A DNA stretch of 64,000 nucleotides, from assembly GCF_032854445.1 (NCBI RefSeq), contig NC_088300.1, positions 11,999,191 through 12,063,190 on the forward strand, given 5' to 3'. The position numbers were made by a program, and so were the translations under genes. Of this stretch, positions 49,470 to 61,490 are shown in pieces. The DNA is from Liolophura sinensis. Lineage: Eukaryota; Mollusca; Polyplacophora; Chitonida; Chitonidae. The notes beneath the pieces were generated by a model, which was not told where the DNA came from, searched no databases, and saw only the letters and a list, made by a program, of their open reading frames with translations. The stretch's first letter is position 1. Each line of letters opens with the position of its first letter.

Positions 49470-50672
49470 TTATCTGACATGCGGGCATTTGATGTGCACG
49501 TCTCTGGCTTGTACTCATTTGATGTGCGCGCAACTGACGTGCATGTCTAAGCCTTGCTTTCATTTGATGTCAACGCGATTGCCGTGCATGTCTCTGGCTT
49601 TCGTTCATTTGATGTGCGCGCGATTGACGCGCATGTCTCTGACTTGCGTTCGTTTGATGAGTTCGCGATTGACGTACATGTCTCTGACTTGCGTTTATTT
49701 GATGTGTGCGCGATTGACGTGCATGTCTCTGATTAGCATTCATTTGATGTGCGCGCGATTGACGTGCGTGTCTCTGGCTTTGGTTCATTTGATGTGCGCG
49801 CGATTAACGTGCATATCTCTGAGTTGCGTTCGTTTGTTGTCTTCGGGATTGACGTACATGTCTCTAACTTGCATTCATTTGATGTGCACGCGATTGACGT
49901 GCATGTCTCTGGCTTTCATTCATTTGATGCATGCGCGATTAACGTGCATGTCTCTGACTTGCGTTTGTTGGATGTGTTCGCGATTGACGTGCATGTCTCT
50001 GACTTGCGTTTATTTGATGTGTGCGCGATAGACGTACATGTCTCTAACTTGCATTCATTTGATGTGCGCGCGATTGACGTGCATGTCTCTGGCTTTCATT
50101 TATTTGATGCACGCGCGATTAACGTGCATGTCTCTGACTTGCGTTCGTTTGATGTGTTCATAATTGTTGGATGTGTTCACGATTGACGTGCATGTCCGAG
50201 ACTTGCGTTTATTTGATGTGCGCGATTGACATGCATGTCTCTGACTTGCGTTCGTTTGATGTGTTCATAATTTACGTGCATGTCTCTGGCTTGCGCTCAT
50301 TTTATGTGCGCGTGAATGACGCGCATGTCTCTGACTTGCGTTTGTTTGATGAGGTCGCGATTGACGCACATGTCCCTGATTAGCGTTCATTTGATGTGGG
50401 CGCAGTTGACATGTATGTCTCTGACTTGCGTTCATTTAGGTGCGTGCGATTGACGTGCGTGTCTCTTACTTGCGTTCATTTGATGTACGTGCGATTGACG
50501 TGCATGTGTCTGGCTTGCATTCATTTGATGTGCACGCGATTTAGGTGCATGTCCCTGACTTGCGTTCATTTGATGTGCGCGGGATTGACATGCATGTCTT
50601 TGACTTGCGTTCATTTTATGTGTGCGTGATTGACGTGCATGTTTCTGACTCGCGTTCATTTGATGTGCATGC
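49470..50672. repeat. 45-bp minisatellite, CpG-rich, about 27 units
   Basis: The unit carries gtgcgcgcgattgacgtgca, then tgtctctgacttgcg and ttcatttgat. It has alternating purine-pyrimidine runs (gtgcgcgcg, gtgcatgt) and an almost perfect 12-bp palindrome (gacgtgcatgtc). Blocks starting tctctaacttgcattcattt at 49861 and 50041 are 180 bp apart (four units), showing a higher-order repeat. Frames are open for up to 189 codons because the unit is 15 codons long. Confidence 0.96.
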
Positions 50673-50705
50673 GTAAATATAAGCGTGCGTTTCCAAACCG
50701 TTTAT

Positions 50706-51093
50706 TGGTGTATGTGTACTAACAGTCTATAGGAGTATGTGTACCAACAGTTTGTAAGAGTATGTGTACGAACAGTCTACAGGAGTATGTGTTCAAAACA
50801 GTCTGTAGTGGTATGTGTACCAACAATTTACAGGAGTATGTGTACCACACAGTCTGCAGGAGTATTTGTACCAACAGTTTGTAGGAGTATGTTGTACCAA
50901 GCAGTCTGTAGGAGCATGTGTACGAACAGTCTACAGGAGTATGTGTACTAACAGTGGGTAGGAGTATGTGCACCAAACCGTCAGTAGGAGCATGTGCCAC
51001 CATTAGTTGGCAGGAGTAAGTGAACCAACAGTTGGTAGGAGTATGTGTGCCAACAGTTGGTAGGAGTATAAGTACTAACAGTCTATAGGAGCA
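50706..51093. repeat. 25-bp minisatellite, about 15 units
   Basis: agtatgtgtaccaacagtct and variants recur at 25-bp steps (50711, 50736, 50761, 50786, 50812, 50837). It starts only about 30 bp after the 45-bp array ends, with no sequence relation between the two units. Confidence 0.94.
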
Positions 51094-51351
51094 CGGGTAT
51101 TCCTGATCAGTAATTTCAAATACATTTTCACTGTGAGCTATCCTTTAAACTGAAATCTCCCAATAAAATGAGGTAAGATACACACAAATTTAACGGCACC
51201 GATCAGACATAAAATTTTTTTTCACACCAATGCTTCTTTGTGTTTGCAAATCTGCTTCGACAACTTTTCAATCAATTTATTTTGTTTTATTGCAATTGCA
51301 GGAAAATGCTAGTGAATGTTCCCAGACAAAAATTTTTTAGTAAGAGAGGAA

Positions 51352-51936
51352 TTAAAGGAGAAGAAAATTTAGATATCAAACAAATACCCTTGAAAAGAGT
51401 ATGCACTTCCTCGCAGATGCATGCCATAAAAAATTCTAATATGTACCTCTAGTTGATAAATTATAAATAAAGTCAGCGCCAAAATCCGCTGTGGGCGACT
51501 CCATTTTGCCAAAGAACTACTCCTGAAGTCTTCCGTGTTAGGAGGAGAATTTTCCGTCGGAAACCGCCGAAGTCCAGTTCGTACATTTCCTGTAAAACTA
51601 TTCTTCCAGAAGGTAGCGAACAGTACAGTTCGTTTTTCCGCTTGACGATCGGGAAACTGGAATGTTGGACGTAGGTTCGATTTTACACGAACAAGCCGGC
51701 AGTTTTAACGACTCTCACTGGCTGAGAGGCAACACATCCCTAGCACAAATTACAGGGTATTAAAGATGGAGGACGCGATGAACTCAGCGATTTATGCCAG
51801 CTTTGGCGTATTCAGACTTTACCTGTATGGCGAGGAAAAATCGCAACAAATTATGCAGCAGGCACGACCAGATAGCAAAAAAATGTGCTGTTTTCAGCCC
51901 CATAGTGTCGATGTTTTAAATTTTCTTCTCCTTTAA
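51352..51936. mobile_element. 585-bp TIR element (MITE-like)
   Basis: ttaaaggagaagaaaattta at 51352-51371 is found as an exact 20-bp inverted copy at 51917-51936. The interior is unique and non-coding, GC-richer than the flanks. The first 14 bases of the motif without the leading tt (aaaggagaagaaaa) also begin fold-back copy 1 at 7709, so the two families may share a transposase. A 4-bp agga on both sides might be the target duplication. Confidence 0.75.
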
Positions 51937-53031
51937 AGGATATAAAATTTATAATGTAGCCTGTAGAAATGTCAGATACTTGGGTATCACATTTTCCTTG
52001 CATGGTACTTTTTAACAGCTGTATAAAACAGTTAGCATTATGGTTTTGAAGTGATTTCCAAGTTTCAAGATTGGAATCGAATTTGATTCAGCGCCCCGTA
52101 TCACGCATGTTACTTTTCTTGCTGACGACATGCCGTAAAAACAGATGCTACATTTTATAGCCCTCTAAATCTCAAGTGTTTTTACTTTAAAATAGTTTTG
52201 GGATTTGTGAATTCGAACGTTTTTTTTCTTTGCCTTGCAGTTAACAGATTAACGCGGAATGTCAGGTTGGCCACTTAGATCCAGTTTTACTCATGTCAAG
52301 CAATCTTGCAGGGACAAACAAATGTGTAATGGATGCATAACATGTTGTTTTGGTTTTGATCACTTATCATATCAGAATTTTTATTCAGTTTATTTATTTA
52401 CTTAATTATTCATTGGATTGTTTGTGTAACGCCATCGACGAATAAATGAATGAACACAGCTTTCTGAGCTGAACAGAAATGTAGAGTATCGCAATGTGCC
52501 AGCTAAACGTAAAGAGACAAACAATGTTCATTGCAATTTTGATGGCAGTTGTCCCAGCTAAGTTTTTAACTGTCTGGAGATCTAATACTATACAGCAAGT
52601 TGACAAAATGTCAGTTTGTGGCGTAAGATTCGCTATGTGCATGTATTTGACCCGATTCCTAGAAGTCGACCGTTATACGCCCACAAAGTTGTGATCACGC
52701 TATTCAGTTTATGCGACGCGAGACTTCACACTTAACGCATCACACAGTTAACTTGTTAAAGAAGCCATATGTACAATTACGTCCGGAAAGTTGGCTGCAT
52801 ATTAACGCTCATTGCACACAATGTTCATACAACCAATCTTTATTATCATTCTCGGGAATAAAGACGTCCAACATCTTGCTTTCTTAAGTTGACAGGTCAT
52901 TTCAAGCGTTCACTACATTGGTTTCAGTGCTTTAAATACATTCCGTACGTAAAACTCCGTGGTAAGTTGTTCAAAACAAATAAATAAATTTTCACAGGGC
53001 TGTTTAAAATTTGTAGTGCTGGAAATATGTT
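51937..53031. other. Unique stretch with one SINE relic
   Basis: Apart from the relic at 52388-52440, nothing recognised. Confidence 0.5.
52388..52440 (-). mobile_element. Short SINE tail relic
   Basis: gtttatttatttacttaatt followed by ttggattgtttgtgtaacgc resembles the SINE tail and first core bases with many changes. Confidence 0.4.
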
Positions 53032-53137
53032 CATTTATTTATTTATTTGATTGGTGTTATACGCCATGACAAACCCACAAGTTGCTGACAGACCTTCCCA
53101 AGTACGGCCCGAGAAGAAGCCACCATGAGCTGGACTT
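53032..53137 (-). mobile_element. SINE with large internal deletion
   Basis: Tail and ttggtgttatacgcc are followed directly by acccacaagttgctgacaga and the block up to gagctggacttga, so about 85 bp of core are missing. Its end is fused to the tail of the next SINE. Confidence 0.85.
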
Positions 53138-53385
53138 GATTTATTTATTTATTTATTTGATAGGTGTTTTACGCTGAACTCAATAATATTTCACTTATAC
53201 GACCGAGGTCAGCATTATAGTGGGAGGAAACCGGGCAAAGCTCGGGGATAACTACGACCATCCGCAGGTTGCTGGCAGACCTTCCCACGTACGGCCGGAG
53301 AGGAAGCCAGCATGAGCTGGACTTGAACTCACAGCGACCGCATTGGTGAGAGGCTTCTGGGTTATTGCGCCGCGGTGGCGTTCTA
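53138..53385 (-). mobile_element. Near full-length SINE fused to the previous copy
   Basis: The order is tail (tttatttatttatttatttg), ttttacgctgaactcaataa, ttcacttatacgaccgaggt, core, gagctggacttgaactcaca and head (gcgaccgcattggtgagagg), ending near 53385. The junction with the upstream copy falls in ctggacttga, a block both share. Confidence 0.88.
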
Positions 53386-53865
53386 ATCCTGAACATATGC
53401 TAGAAGACTCTATATGTAGTGTTGTCCGAAACTTCCCCTCTTAGGAGGTGGCCATCTGTCCCATTCTGACAAACAAGTAAGATAGATCTATTAAGTATAT
53501 AAACGTATTTTTGTGGACCATCACATTCATTAGCTTAAATAACGGTAAAAGATGTGTGTGCAGTGTGTTTTTTTTAGAGAAGCATTTCAGCGTTTCAGTT
53601 GTACGCGACTTAATAAGAAGCTGATATTAAGATATAACTCACTCAGTATCATAAGAAAAACCCTGAATTTGATGCGTGGGTCAAGCATACGTAAAAAGAT
53701 GACAACGCATTTTAAACGTGACGATCAGTCAGATTTTTCTGACACAGGCAACGTCACAGTGAGATTCTATATAAAAAAATATCATTTCTGATGTTTGATT
53801 CGTAGAATGATTTTGAGCCCACTGTTGATGCTTTTCTGTATAACTATTTTCTTGCCTGTTGGATT

Positions 53866-54808
53866 ACCTTACCATAGGACTTTATCTATAACTGAATACA
53901 CTGGATTACCTCACTGTTGGACAATATCATAACTGAATAAACTGGATTACCTTACTCTTGGACTATATCCATAGCTGAACAAATTGGATTACCTCACTGT
54001 TGGACTGTACACATAACTGACTAAACTGGATTAGCTTACTATTAGACAATATCCATAGCTGAATACACTGGATTACCTTATTGTTGGACAATATCCATAG
54101 CTGAATAAAATGGATTACCTTATTGTTGGACAATATCCATAGCTGAATAAACTGGATTACCTTACGGTTGGACAATATCCATAGCTGAATAAATTGGATT
54201 ACCTCACTGTTGGACTGTACACATAAATGAATAAACTGGATTACCTTAATGTTGGACAATATCCATAGCTGAATAAACTGGATTACCTTACTGTTGGACA
54301 ATATCCATAGCTAAATAAAATGAATTACCTTACTATTGGACTGTACACATAAATGCATAAACTGGATTACCTTACTGTTGGACAATATCCATAGCTGAAT
54401 AAACTGGTTTTAGCTTACTGTTGGAAAATATCCATAGCTGAATAAACTGGTTTTAGCTTACTGTTGGACAATATCCATAGCTGAATAAACTGGATTACCT
54501 TACTGTTGGACAATATCCATAGCTGAATAAACTGGATTACCTTATTGTTGGACAATATCCATAGCTGAATAAAATGAATTACCTTACTGTTGGACAATAT
54601 CCATAGCTGAATAAACTGGATTACCTTACTGTTGGACAATATCCATAGCTGAATACACTGGATTACCTTACTGTTGGACAATATCCATAGCTGAATACAC
54701 TGGATTACCTTACTGTTGGACAATATCCATAGCTGAATACACTGGATTACCTTACTGTTGGACAATATCCATAGCTGAATAAAATGGATTACCTTACTGT
54801 TGGACTGT
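53866..54808. repeat. 42-bp minisatellite, about 22 units
   Basis: Units carry ctggattaccttactgttgg and acaatatccatagctgaata at 42-bp steps. A variant starting acctcactgt occurs at 53991 and 54201 (210 bp, five units). Periodic 14-residue minus frames are artefacts. Confidence 0.96.
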
Positions 54809-55728
54809 TACCGATTTCAGTTCGAACAAGCATCAGAATGATCACAAATGCAGCTGTAGGAAATTTCTCAGCAAGTTTTTGAATGGTGTAACATTCGTTG
54901 GTACCAATCTGTTTGTAATCTTTGACGTTGACACTTTTCCCACCATGTAAAAGGAATGTCCTGTTTTATTCGAAAGAATATTATTTATATTTATAAACAT
55001 GACCTCCAAAAATAGCTCTTAAATTTCTATAAAGCTCATCCTCGTAGCTGTGTACGTGACCCAGCGAAGGCAAGTTTTTTTTACACCATCAGGTTAACTA
55101 AACACAATGGCAATAAAGGTGAGCAACGTTAAGACAGTGAAAGAAATAACTGCAAGTGAAAAGAACTTACTCGAGGAACTTGACTTGAGACTTGTCGAAA
55201 AGATGCGGTTGAAAACGATTACCGGTAACAACAACAACGCCTTTATTAATGGAAGCCATGTCCGATTGTAAAGTTTGTGGATTCTAACAGTAGCAATGAA
55301 AAGTTTATCACATTCTTGACAGGAATGTTACTGGTATGAAGAATTGCTACCTGACTAGAAATGTTAAAAAACCGTGTGCTAAAAACTTGTTTAAAAAAAA
55401 CAGATTTAGCTGATTCATTTAGTGAACCCTACAACTAGAGGAAATTATTTCTAGGCTAACCGTGGGCTAACCGTTAACCGTTTGTTAATGTTTCCATCAT
55501 AATTGGAATGATTATTATCATTATTTGACAAATCAGTGCCAGAAACATTAACAAATACCTCAAAAGCACTTATCACTTAAAAGCAGTTTGTTGATGAACC
55601 AGCTCTGAAACATGCCAATGATTAAATATTGCAATGGTGTGTGCATGATCTGCATAATTTTTGCACTGTGTCAGGGAAATTGACCACTTCACCACTGTTT
55701 TCTTTTTGGGCAAACAATTCACGTGATA
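54809..55728. other. Unique stretch
   Basis: Nothing recognised. Confidence 0.5.
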
Positions 55729-56101
55729 CCCCGTTCACACGACCAAAGTTAAGCTGGTTTAAATCAGAAAGTCGCTTTGAGACAGTTTTACGTCGCTCGT
55801 GTGAATCCGATTTATTTGCCCCTGCTAGCGACGTGGCTTTAAGCCATTTTCAGGTCTTGAGCCGGTTTATCTGTGTCTTGCGAACGGTAACTGGATTAAA
55901 TGCCCCGGATATGTGGAGGTCAGGATGACCTTGCAATTACTAAACCGGCTTAAATGTGACCGTGTGAACGGACAAATTCCTGAACTGGCTTAAAATCGGC
56001 TTAGCCACATGGTCCTGTGAACGCACGTATTTTCACAACTGGCTTCCATTTAAACCACCTCAGATTTGATCCGGATTAAATTCTGCCCGTATGAACGAGA
56101 T
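55729..56101. mobile_element. Inverted-repeat element of the cgttcacacg type
   Basis: The left end (ccccgttcacacgacc, then ctggtttaaatc) and the reverse complement of the right end (ctcgttcatacgggc, then ccggatcaaatc) align over about 38 bp at roughly 70 percent. Inside, cgtgtgaa or cctgtgaa recurs near 55799, 55962 and 56009 next to taaaccggcttaaa-like words, so the element folds on itself several ways. No coding capacity, and the 99-codon frame overlapping it is chance. Confidence 0.65.
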
Positions 56102-57603
56102 ATTTGACTTCAAAAGTGATACAGTGTTTCAATCTCAAGAATGGACAATACAACCAACTGCAGGTTGTTAGATTTTTAGCGTGAACTTATATTATTAAAA
56201 TTATGAAATTATTCACCCTTTAAAACTAATTAAATTGTAAAGTTAATGAATTAATCGGATTATTACCTTGTTCAGTTTTACATACATCTACATGTATGAA
56301 TATCCACGCAGCAGATAAATATTTTATTCTAAAAAATACTTTAAGCTTATTATTAGTACAATCAAGATAACATATCTTTATTGAAAATTTAAAGTTGATA
56401 TAATGTAAACACCTGAATTATAATTAGGATAATGGATATCATTTTGTGTCAAGAAAAACAGCAGTGATTGTAAATTTGTATTTTTACTCTGTCTGACATG
56501 TTTTTGTCAAGCACATATAGGCCTCCGTCGCCATGGTAATAACGTACAAGACATGTTGTATGTATTCAGCTATTATATTTTTATTTTAAACAATATAAAT
56601 AATTTTAAAAGCATAGGTTTGTTTTGGAGAATACTGAATGAGGTTAAGATTTTCTTTGTGAAAACTGCTTAATTGGATGAATATATGACATATTTTTTCC
56701 CGTAAAATTTGCTGAGACATTTATTACTGTGTTAATCTTAGTTATCTTTTAATTGCTTTTATCTGTGTAATGTTGGTAAATGTGTGATAAACACTAGTGT
56801 TTTGAATCATTTGATCACATTTGACTTCACACAGGCTGACAGTTCTAGAGATTTACACTTACAACACATAGGTTATATCTAAAGGAGCATCAATACCAAT
56901 ACTGACTTAATGCATTTTTATGAAAAGAACTGTTCCCACTTCAAAAGGTTTCCCTGTGTGTTTTATTTTTTAAGACTTCTTTTTCGGTTGAAAATGGTTT
57001 TACCAGTAGATTTAGAAATGTGCTGATTATAATTCAGCAGACAAAGGGTGTGAACAATTTCTTGCTCTGACATGCTGGCTGTCAGAAAGCGTTGATGGTG
57101 CTTTGTTCCCATGATTATCGCTCATCTTTTTTTCACCATAACCACCTATTGTCTTCATGATGCTTTGAATTTTCTTTCTAAAATTCACAATTTCAGATAA
57201 AGTAGTGTTTTCAGTCCTCGAAATCATTGGAGAAACATGAGACAAACAATGTGTTACGACACAGCGTTGCGCTCGTTGTCCTATAAGGAATATTACTCCG
57301 CCACTTTGAATACTTTCATTTGATTGGCTACTTGAAGCCAAAAACCACAATTTCACTAGGTGAACATCACAACAATAGCGTATGGCTCATGAGTGGAAAT
57401 ATTGGGGTTGTTGTGTAAGAAACAAGTTTAACCGTTCAGCATCGCCATGACGTTACAATGGCTTTCGTCGAGGAATGAATGAAAAGCACATAACGTTGTC
57501 ATGACAAATTGTATTACTATTGATTTTTGTCAACTTTTTGGTCGTCTTCTTTATACGAATTACCAAAACGGTCGAGGGTTATAGAATAGTCAACATGGGA
57601 CAA
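56102..57603. other. Unique AT-rich stretch
   Basis: A 109-codon minus frame at 57027-57356 starts with GTG and matches nothing I know; not called. Confidence 0.45.
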
Positions 57604-58852
57604 ACCTGAAGCTGCAGTGGGCCGTATGGACTAGGAGAACTAAAAATGGGCCTCTGGGCGGAACATGGACGAGCAATAGACCCAAGGGATTAAAAAGAAA
57701 AGGACAACGGGCATCTTTTACTTCATGAATAGTACAAGAATAAAGAATATCATATCCTGCAGATCAAACAAGGACCATCAGTGGACAATATGGTGGGAAA
57801 CTAGGAACTAACAATAGACGTTATGGACGGAACAGAACACATCAAGGGAACGTATTTAACTGTGCAACAAGGAATAATGTCGTATATACTGGTGCAGGAT
57901 GAAAACATATATACCTCTAGGTTCGAAGAGGAAGCAATAACAAAACTCAAGAACCAAACAGAAGGTGAAGGACACAACTCTGAACAGACGAACAAGAACT
58001 GACAATAGGCTTCATGGAATGGACAAGAACAGACAACAGACCTGAAAGAACGAACGAGATCGGACAATAAACATCATCAAATGAGCAAGAATGAACAAGA
58101 GATCTCACGGTACAAACACGAATGGACAAGATACCTAATGAAACGACGAAAACAGATAGGCAACAAACTCCACAGAACGACCAAGCATGAACAACAAACA
58201 TCGTGGAACGAAACAGAACTGACAATATACCTAATGGAACGAACATGAATGGACAACAGAGCTATTTGAATGATGAGAACAGACAGAAAATAAATTCCAT
58301 AGAACCACCAAGCATGAACAACATTCAAGAAACCAATAAGAACGGACAATGGGTCTTTTTAAACGAATAAAAACTGACAATAGACCTCATGGAACGAACA
58401 AGAACGGACGATGGACCTAATGGAAGGAACAAGAACGGACGATAGACCTCATGGAAGGAACAAGAACGGACAACAGACATCATGGAACGAACAAGAGCGG
58501 ATACTACAGTTTATGGAACGAAAAAGAGCGGACAGTAGGTCTCATGGAACGAACAAGTACGGAATCATACCTCATAAAGCGAACGAGCATGGAAAGTAGA
58601 CCTGTCGAAACATCATGGAACGAACCAGAGTGAACGAGCGAACAAGAACGTAATCAGACCTCATAGAACGAACAGGAACGAACAGGAATGGCAAATATAC
58701 CTAATGGGACGAACAAGAACAGAACCAGGCCTCACAGAACGAACGTGAATGGACAACAGATCTCATAGAACGAACAAGAACGGACAATAGACCTAATGGA
58801 ACAAACAAGAACGGAATGAGGCCTCATAAAGCGGACGTGAACGGACAATTGA
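57604..58852. repeat. 31-bp minisatellite, decayed at both ends
   Basis: Units such as cctcatggaacgaacaagaa plus cggacaatag are cleanest at about 58380-58520 (starts 58384, 58415, 58446) and more divergent towards both ends, with the left end barely recognisable. Relic copies reappear at 59020-59100 after unique sequence. Confidence 0.9.
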
Positions 58853-59019
58853 TGGATCCACCACATCCAATGTCCCACTACCTCATATGGTGACAGCGTT
58901 ACTTTTCATTCCATTCCCACTGAAAACGATTGTGATGTCATCACGATGAGTGGGGCATCAGGTTGAGCTGTTTGCAACAATACTGCTTATGCTTATGTTC
59001 TTCACTGACAGTTCGGAAA

Positions 59020-59100
59020 GGTCTATAGATCTCATGGAACGAACAACAATAGACCTCGTGAAATGAATGGACAACATGGAATAAACACGAATAAACAACA
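59020..59100. repeat. Outlying relic of the 31-bp array
   Basis: gatctcatggaacgaacaac and agacctcgtgaaatgaatgg match the 31-bp unit about 170 bp beyond the main array. The unique DNA between is an insertion or a decayed stretch. Confidence 0.65.
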
Positions 59101-59699
59101 TAGGGTCGTGTACAAGACATCTCTTAAACTGTGTTTCCGTGCACCTACGTAAGTTTTTCACGTGAGTAAAGTTTAATCATGTCGAGACCAGCTCTAGCAC
59201 TTACGTAATCTGATGCCACATTGGGAAGCTCCAGACACAAAAGACATATTCTATGGTCATAAGTTAAAGAAAATGATAGATTCGCACAATGAAAGGTAAA
59301 CAACAGCTTTTATGTTTGATTCAGCCAATCATGTGAAGGAACGAGTGATTCGAACTCAGATGTATATAGATTTTCTGACGTCATCCTTTAAAAATAGGGT
59401 ATGTTTAGGAGAAAATGTCTTCGTGAATTGTGAAGATGTCTTTGTGAATTGTTAGTGTTGCTGGTCACAGTAAGCTCAGTGTTATTAGGGGGAAGTCGGG
59501 GGCGTGGCTCGCTTGCTAATATGCCATGAGAGTCGGTCTCGCTTCAAACGAGCTGTACTTGGCCAATCCAGTTTCATCTGGTTTAGTAGTGGCTACATTG
59601 TTTGATGTTTGATCAAGCTTGTGCTCCGAACGCCAGTGTCCAGCTAATGAGAACGACTATACATATATTTATTTCTCCCCTATCTGACAGTTATTGCAG
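59101..59699. other. Unique stretch
   Basis: Nothing recognised beyond a tgtcttcgtgaattgtgaag / tgtctttgtgaattgt doublet near 59418-59452. Confidence 0.45.
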
Positions 59700-59777
59700 G
59701 CTCACTGGAAGACCCCAGTATATCACGCCCACTTCTCTCTGCCTCACATTCTACAAGGAGGCGGTAACGATGAGTGA
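59700..59777 (+). CDS. Exon-like segment, unknown
   Basis: A strong acceptor (pyrimidine-rich tract ending ttattgcag) is followed by an open frame of 25 codons to TGA (AHWKTPVYHAHFSLPHILQ). A second frame is open for about 50 codons to 59853 (LTGRPQYITPTSLCL...). Only one can be real, and neither has a partner exon. Weak. Confidence 0.15.
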   Translation, partial: AHWKTPVYHAHFSLPHILQGGGNDE

Positions 59778-60117
59778 CTCCTACACTGATATAAGCATGT
59801 ATCTAACTCAGATTGCAGTCTGTACCTCCCCCAATCGAACTGACGTTCTGTAGAGCAGTTTTACAGCACAAAACTAACAGAGACAAAATACCAACAATAC
59901 CTGAAGCATTTATGACGGTTAAAATGCTGGCCTCCTGTGATTGTTAGGCCCTTGACCATTGAAGTCGCCCTGTGAAATAATGCTGCGGTTTATCTCACCA
60001 AGGGTGCAGGTTTACTTCGCTTTCCTCCACACATAAATATTAAGACAGTCATATAAGCAAATGAGTAGGGCGTTAGGCCTACGTAACAATCAAAAATAAA
60101 TATCAGCGAAAAGAAAT

Positions 60118-60172
60118 CTTTATTTATTAATTTATGTATTTATTCATTTATATATAGTGTTTCACGGCGCAC
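60118..60172 (-). mobile_element. Possible SINE tail relic
   Basis: An ATTT-rich tract followed by agtgtttcacggcgcacata resembles the SINE tail and ttttacgccgtact block with many changes. Confidence 0.3.
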
Positions 60173-60191
60173 ATATTTTCAGGGGGCGGGC

Positions 60192-60706
60192 TTTAACGTT
60201 GATTTGGTTTCATGACAGATAGGTTTTAACATTGGTCTGGTTTCACGACGGACAGGTTTTGACGTTGGTCTGGTTTCATGACAAACAAGTTTTGACGTTG
60301 GTCTTCTTTCACGAGGTCCGGTTTCATGACAGGCTGATTTTCCCGAGGTCTGATTTCACGACGGACAGGTTTTGGCGTTGGTCTGGTTTCACGACGGGCA
60401 GGTCTTGACGTTGGTTTGGTTTCATGGCAGACAGGCTGTAACATTGGACTGATTTCATAATGGACGGTTTTAGCATTGCTCTGATTTCGCGACGGATATG
60501 TTTAACATTGGTCTGGTTTCACGACGGACAGGTTTTGACTATGGTTTGGTTTCAAGGGGGACAGGTTTTAATCTTGGTCTGGTTTCATGACGGACAGGTT
60601 TTAACAGTGGTCTTTTTTGACGTTGGTCCGGTTTCATGACAGACAGGTTTGGGGGCTAGTCTGACTTCACGACGAACAGGTTTTAACATTGGTCTGGTTT
60701 CGCAAA
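60192..60706. repeat. 33-bp minisatellite, about 15 units
   Basis: Units contain ggtttcacgacggacaggtt and ttgacgttggtct at about 33-bp spacing with small indels. Confidence 0.94.
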
Positions 60707-61199
60707 CAACCTGTCTATAGATTGCTGTTTATTAACTAACAACCTTTGCCCTTCTGGGCAATCTCTAGCCCGAAATACAAGCAGAAAAATATGTTACTAT
60801 CAACTGTATGTCGTTGCACACGATCGTATATTTCAAGACAGTCTATACTGGTTTCTCGACTCAAAGAAAACACTAAAATGCACAGCTGTGACCCAAATTT
60901 AAATGGATTCCTCATTACTTGTTTTATCGGATGTACTTCTCAAACGTGGAAGTTTTAAGAAGGTAAGCTGAGCGAGAGCCATCCTGGCTGTCAGATTGCT
61001 TTTTAACCTGTGTAAGTCAGGTTTGAAGAATTGTGACCTTATTTCTATATAAGGGCCAAATCACCTAATTACCATGCGCAAAATGCTCCGCCCGACGAAA
61101 AGCTACGACCTGATGTGGATTAACAGAGTTCAGTGTTGTATCACGAGCACACCGCACGCTGACAAGGTTAAGTTGATTCAGACGAGCCGAATAACCGTA
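60707..61199. other. Unique stretch
   Basis: Nothing recognised. Confidence 0.5.
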
Positions 61200-61490
61200 A
61201 CTTTTCTCAAGGGCACACAAAAAACACTTGTGTTGAACTTTAGCACAACAACTTGTGATGTTTTCATTCAACACAGAAATGTTTTACCCCAATACAAATA
61301 TATATTACATTAATGTGAAGTTTACATGTTTGCATTTTAAAATAATAAAACACAAATTTGTGCTGAAACAGAATGAGGTAATTTATTCATATCATGCGCA
61401 GTTTACCTAACTTGTGCCAGTACAAGTATATTGTGTATCACATCCAACACATCTTGAGTTCAATACTTTCAGCACAAGACCTTCTGTTAA
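61200..61490 (+). mobile_element. AACACA-rich small element, copy 2
   Basis: cacacaaaaaacacttgtgt, ttcattcaacacagaaatgt, aatgtgaagtttacatgt and cacatccaacacatcttgag align in order with the copy at 62925-63165. It carries a single accccaatacaaat block, the likely seed of the array in copy 1. Confidence 0.75.

Noticed and set aside
49462-50031. 189-codon frame with repeated LMCARLTCMSL-type peptides
   Set aside because: Translation of the 45-bp minisatellite; other frames and the opposite strand are also open.
53963-54765. Repeated VIQFIQLWILSN-type open frames on the minus strand
   Set aside because: Translation of the 42-bp minisatellite with no start context or flanking coding sequence.
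57027-57356. 109-codon minus-strand frame
   Set aside because: It begins at GTG and lacks domain features; kept only as a note.
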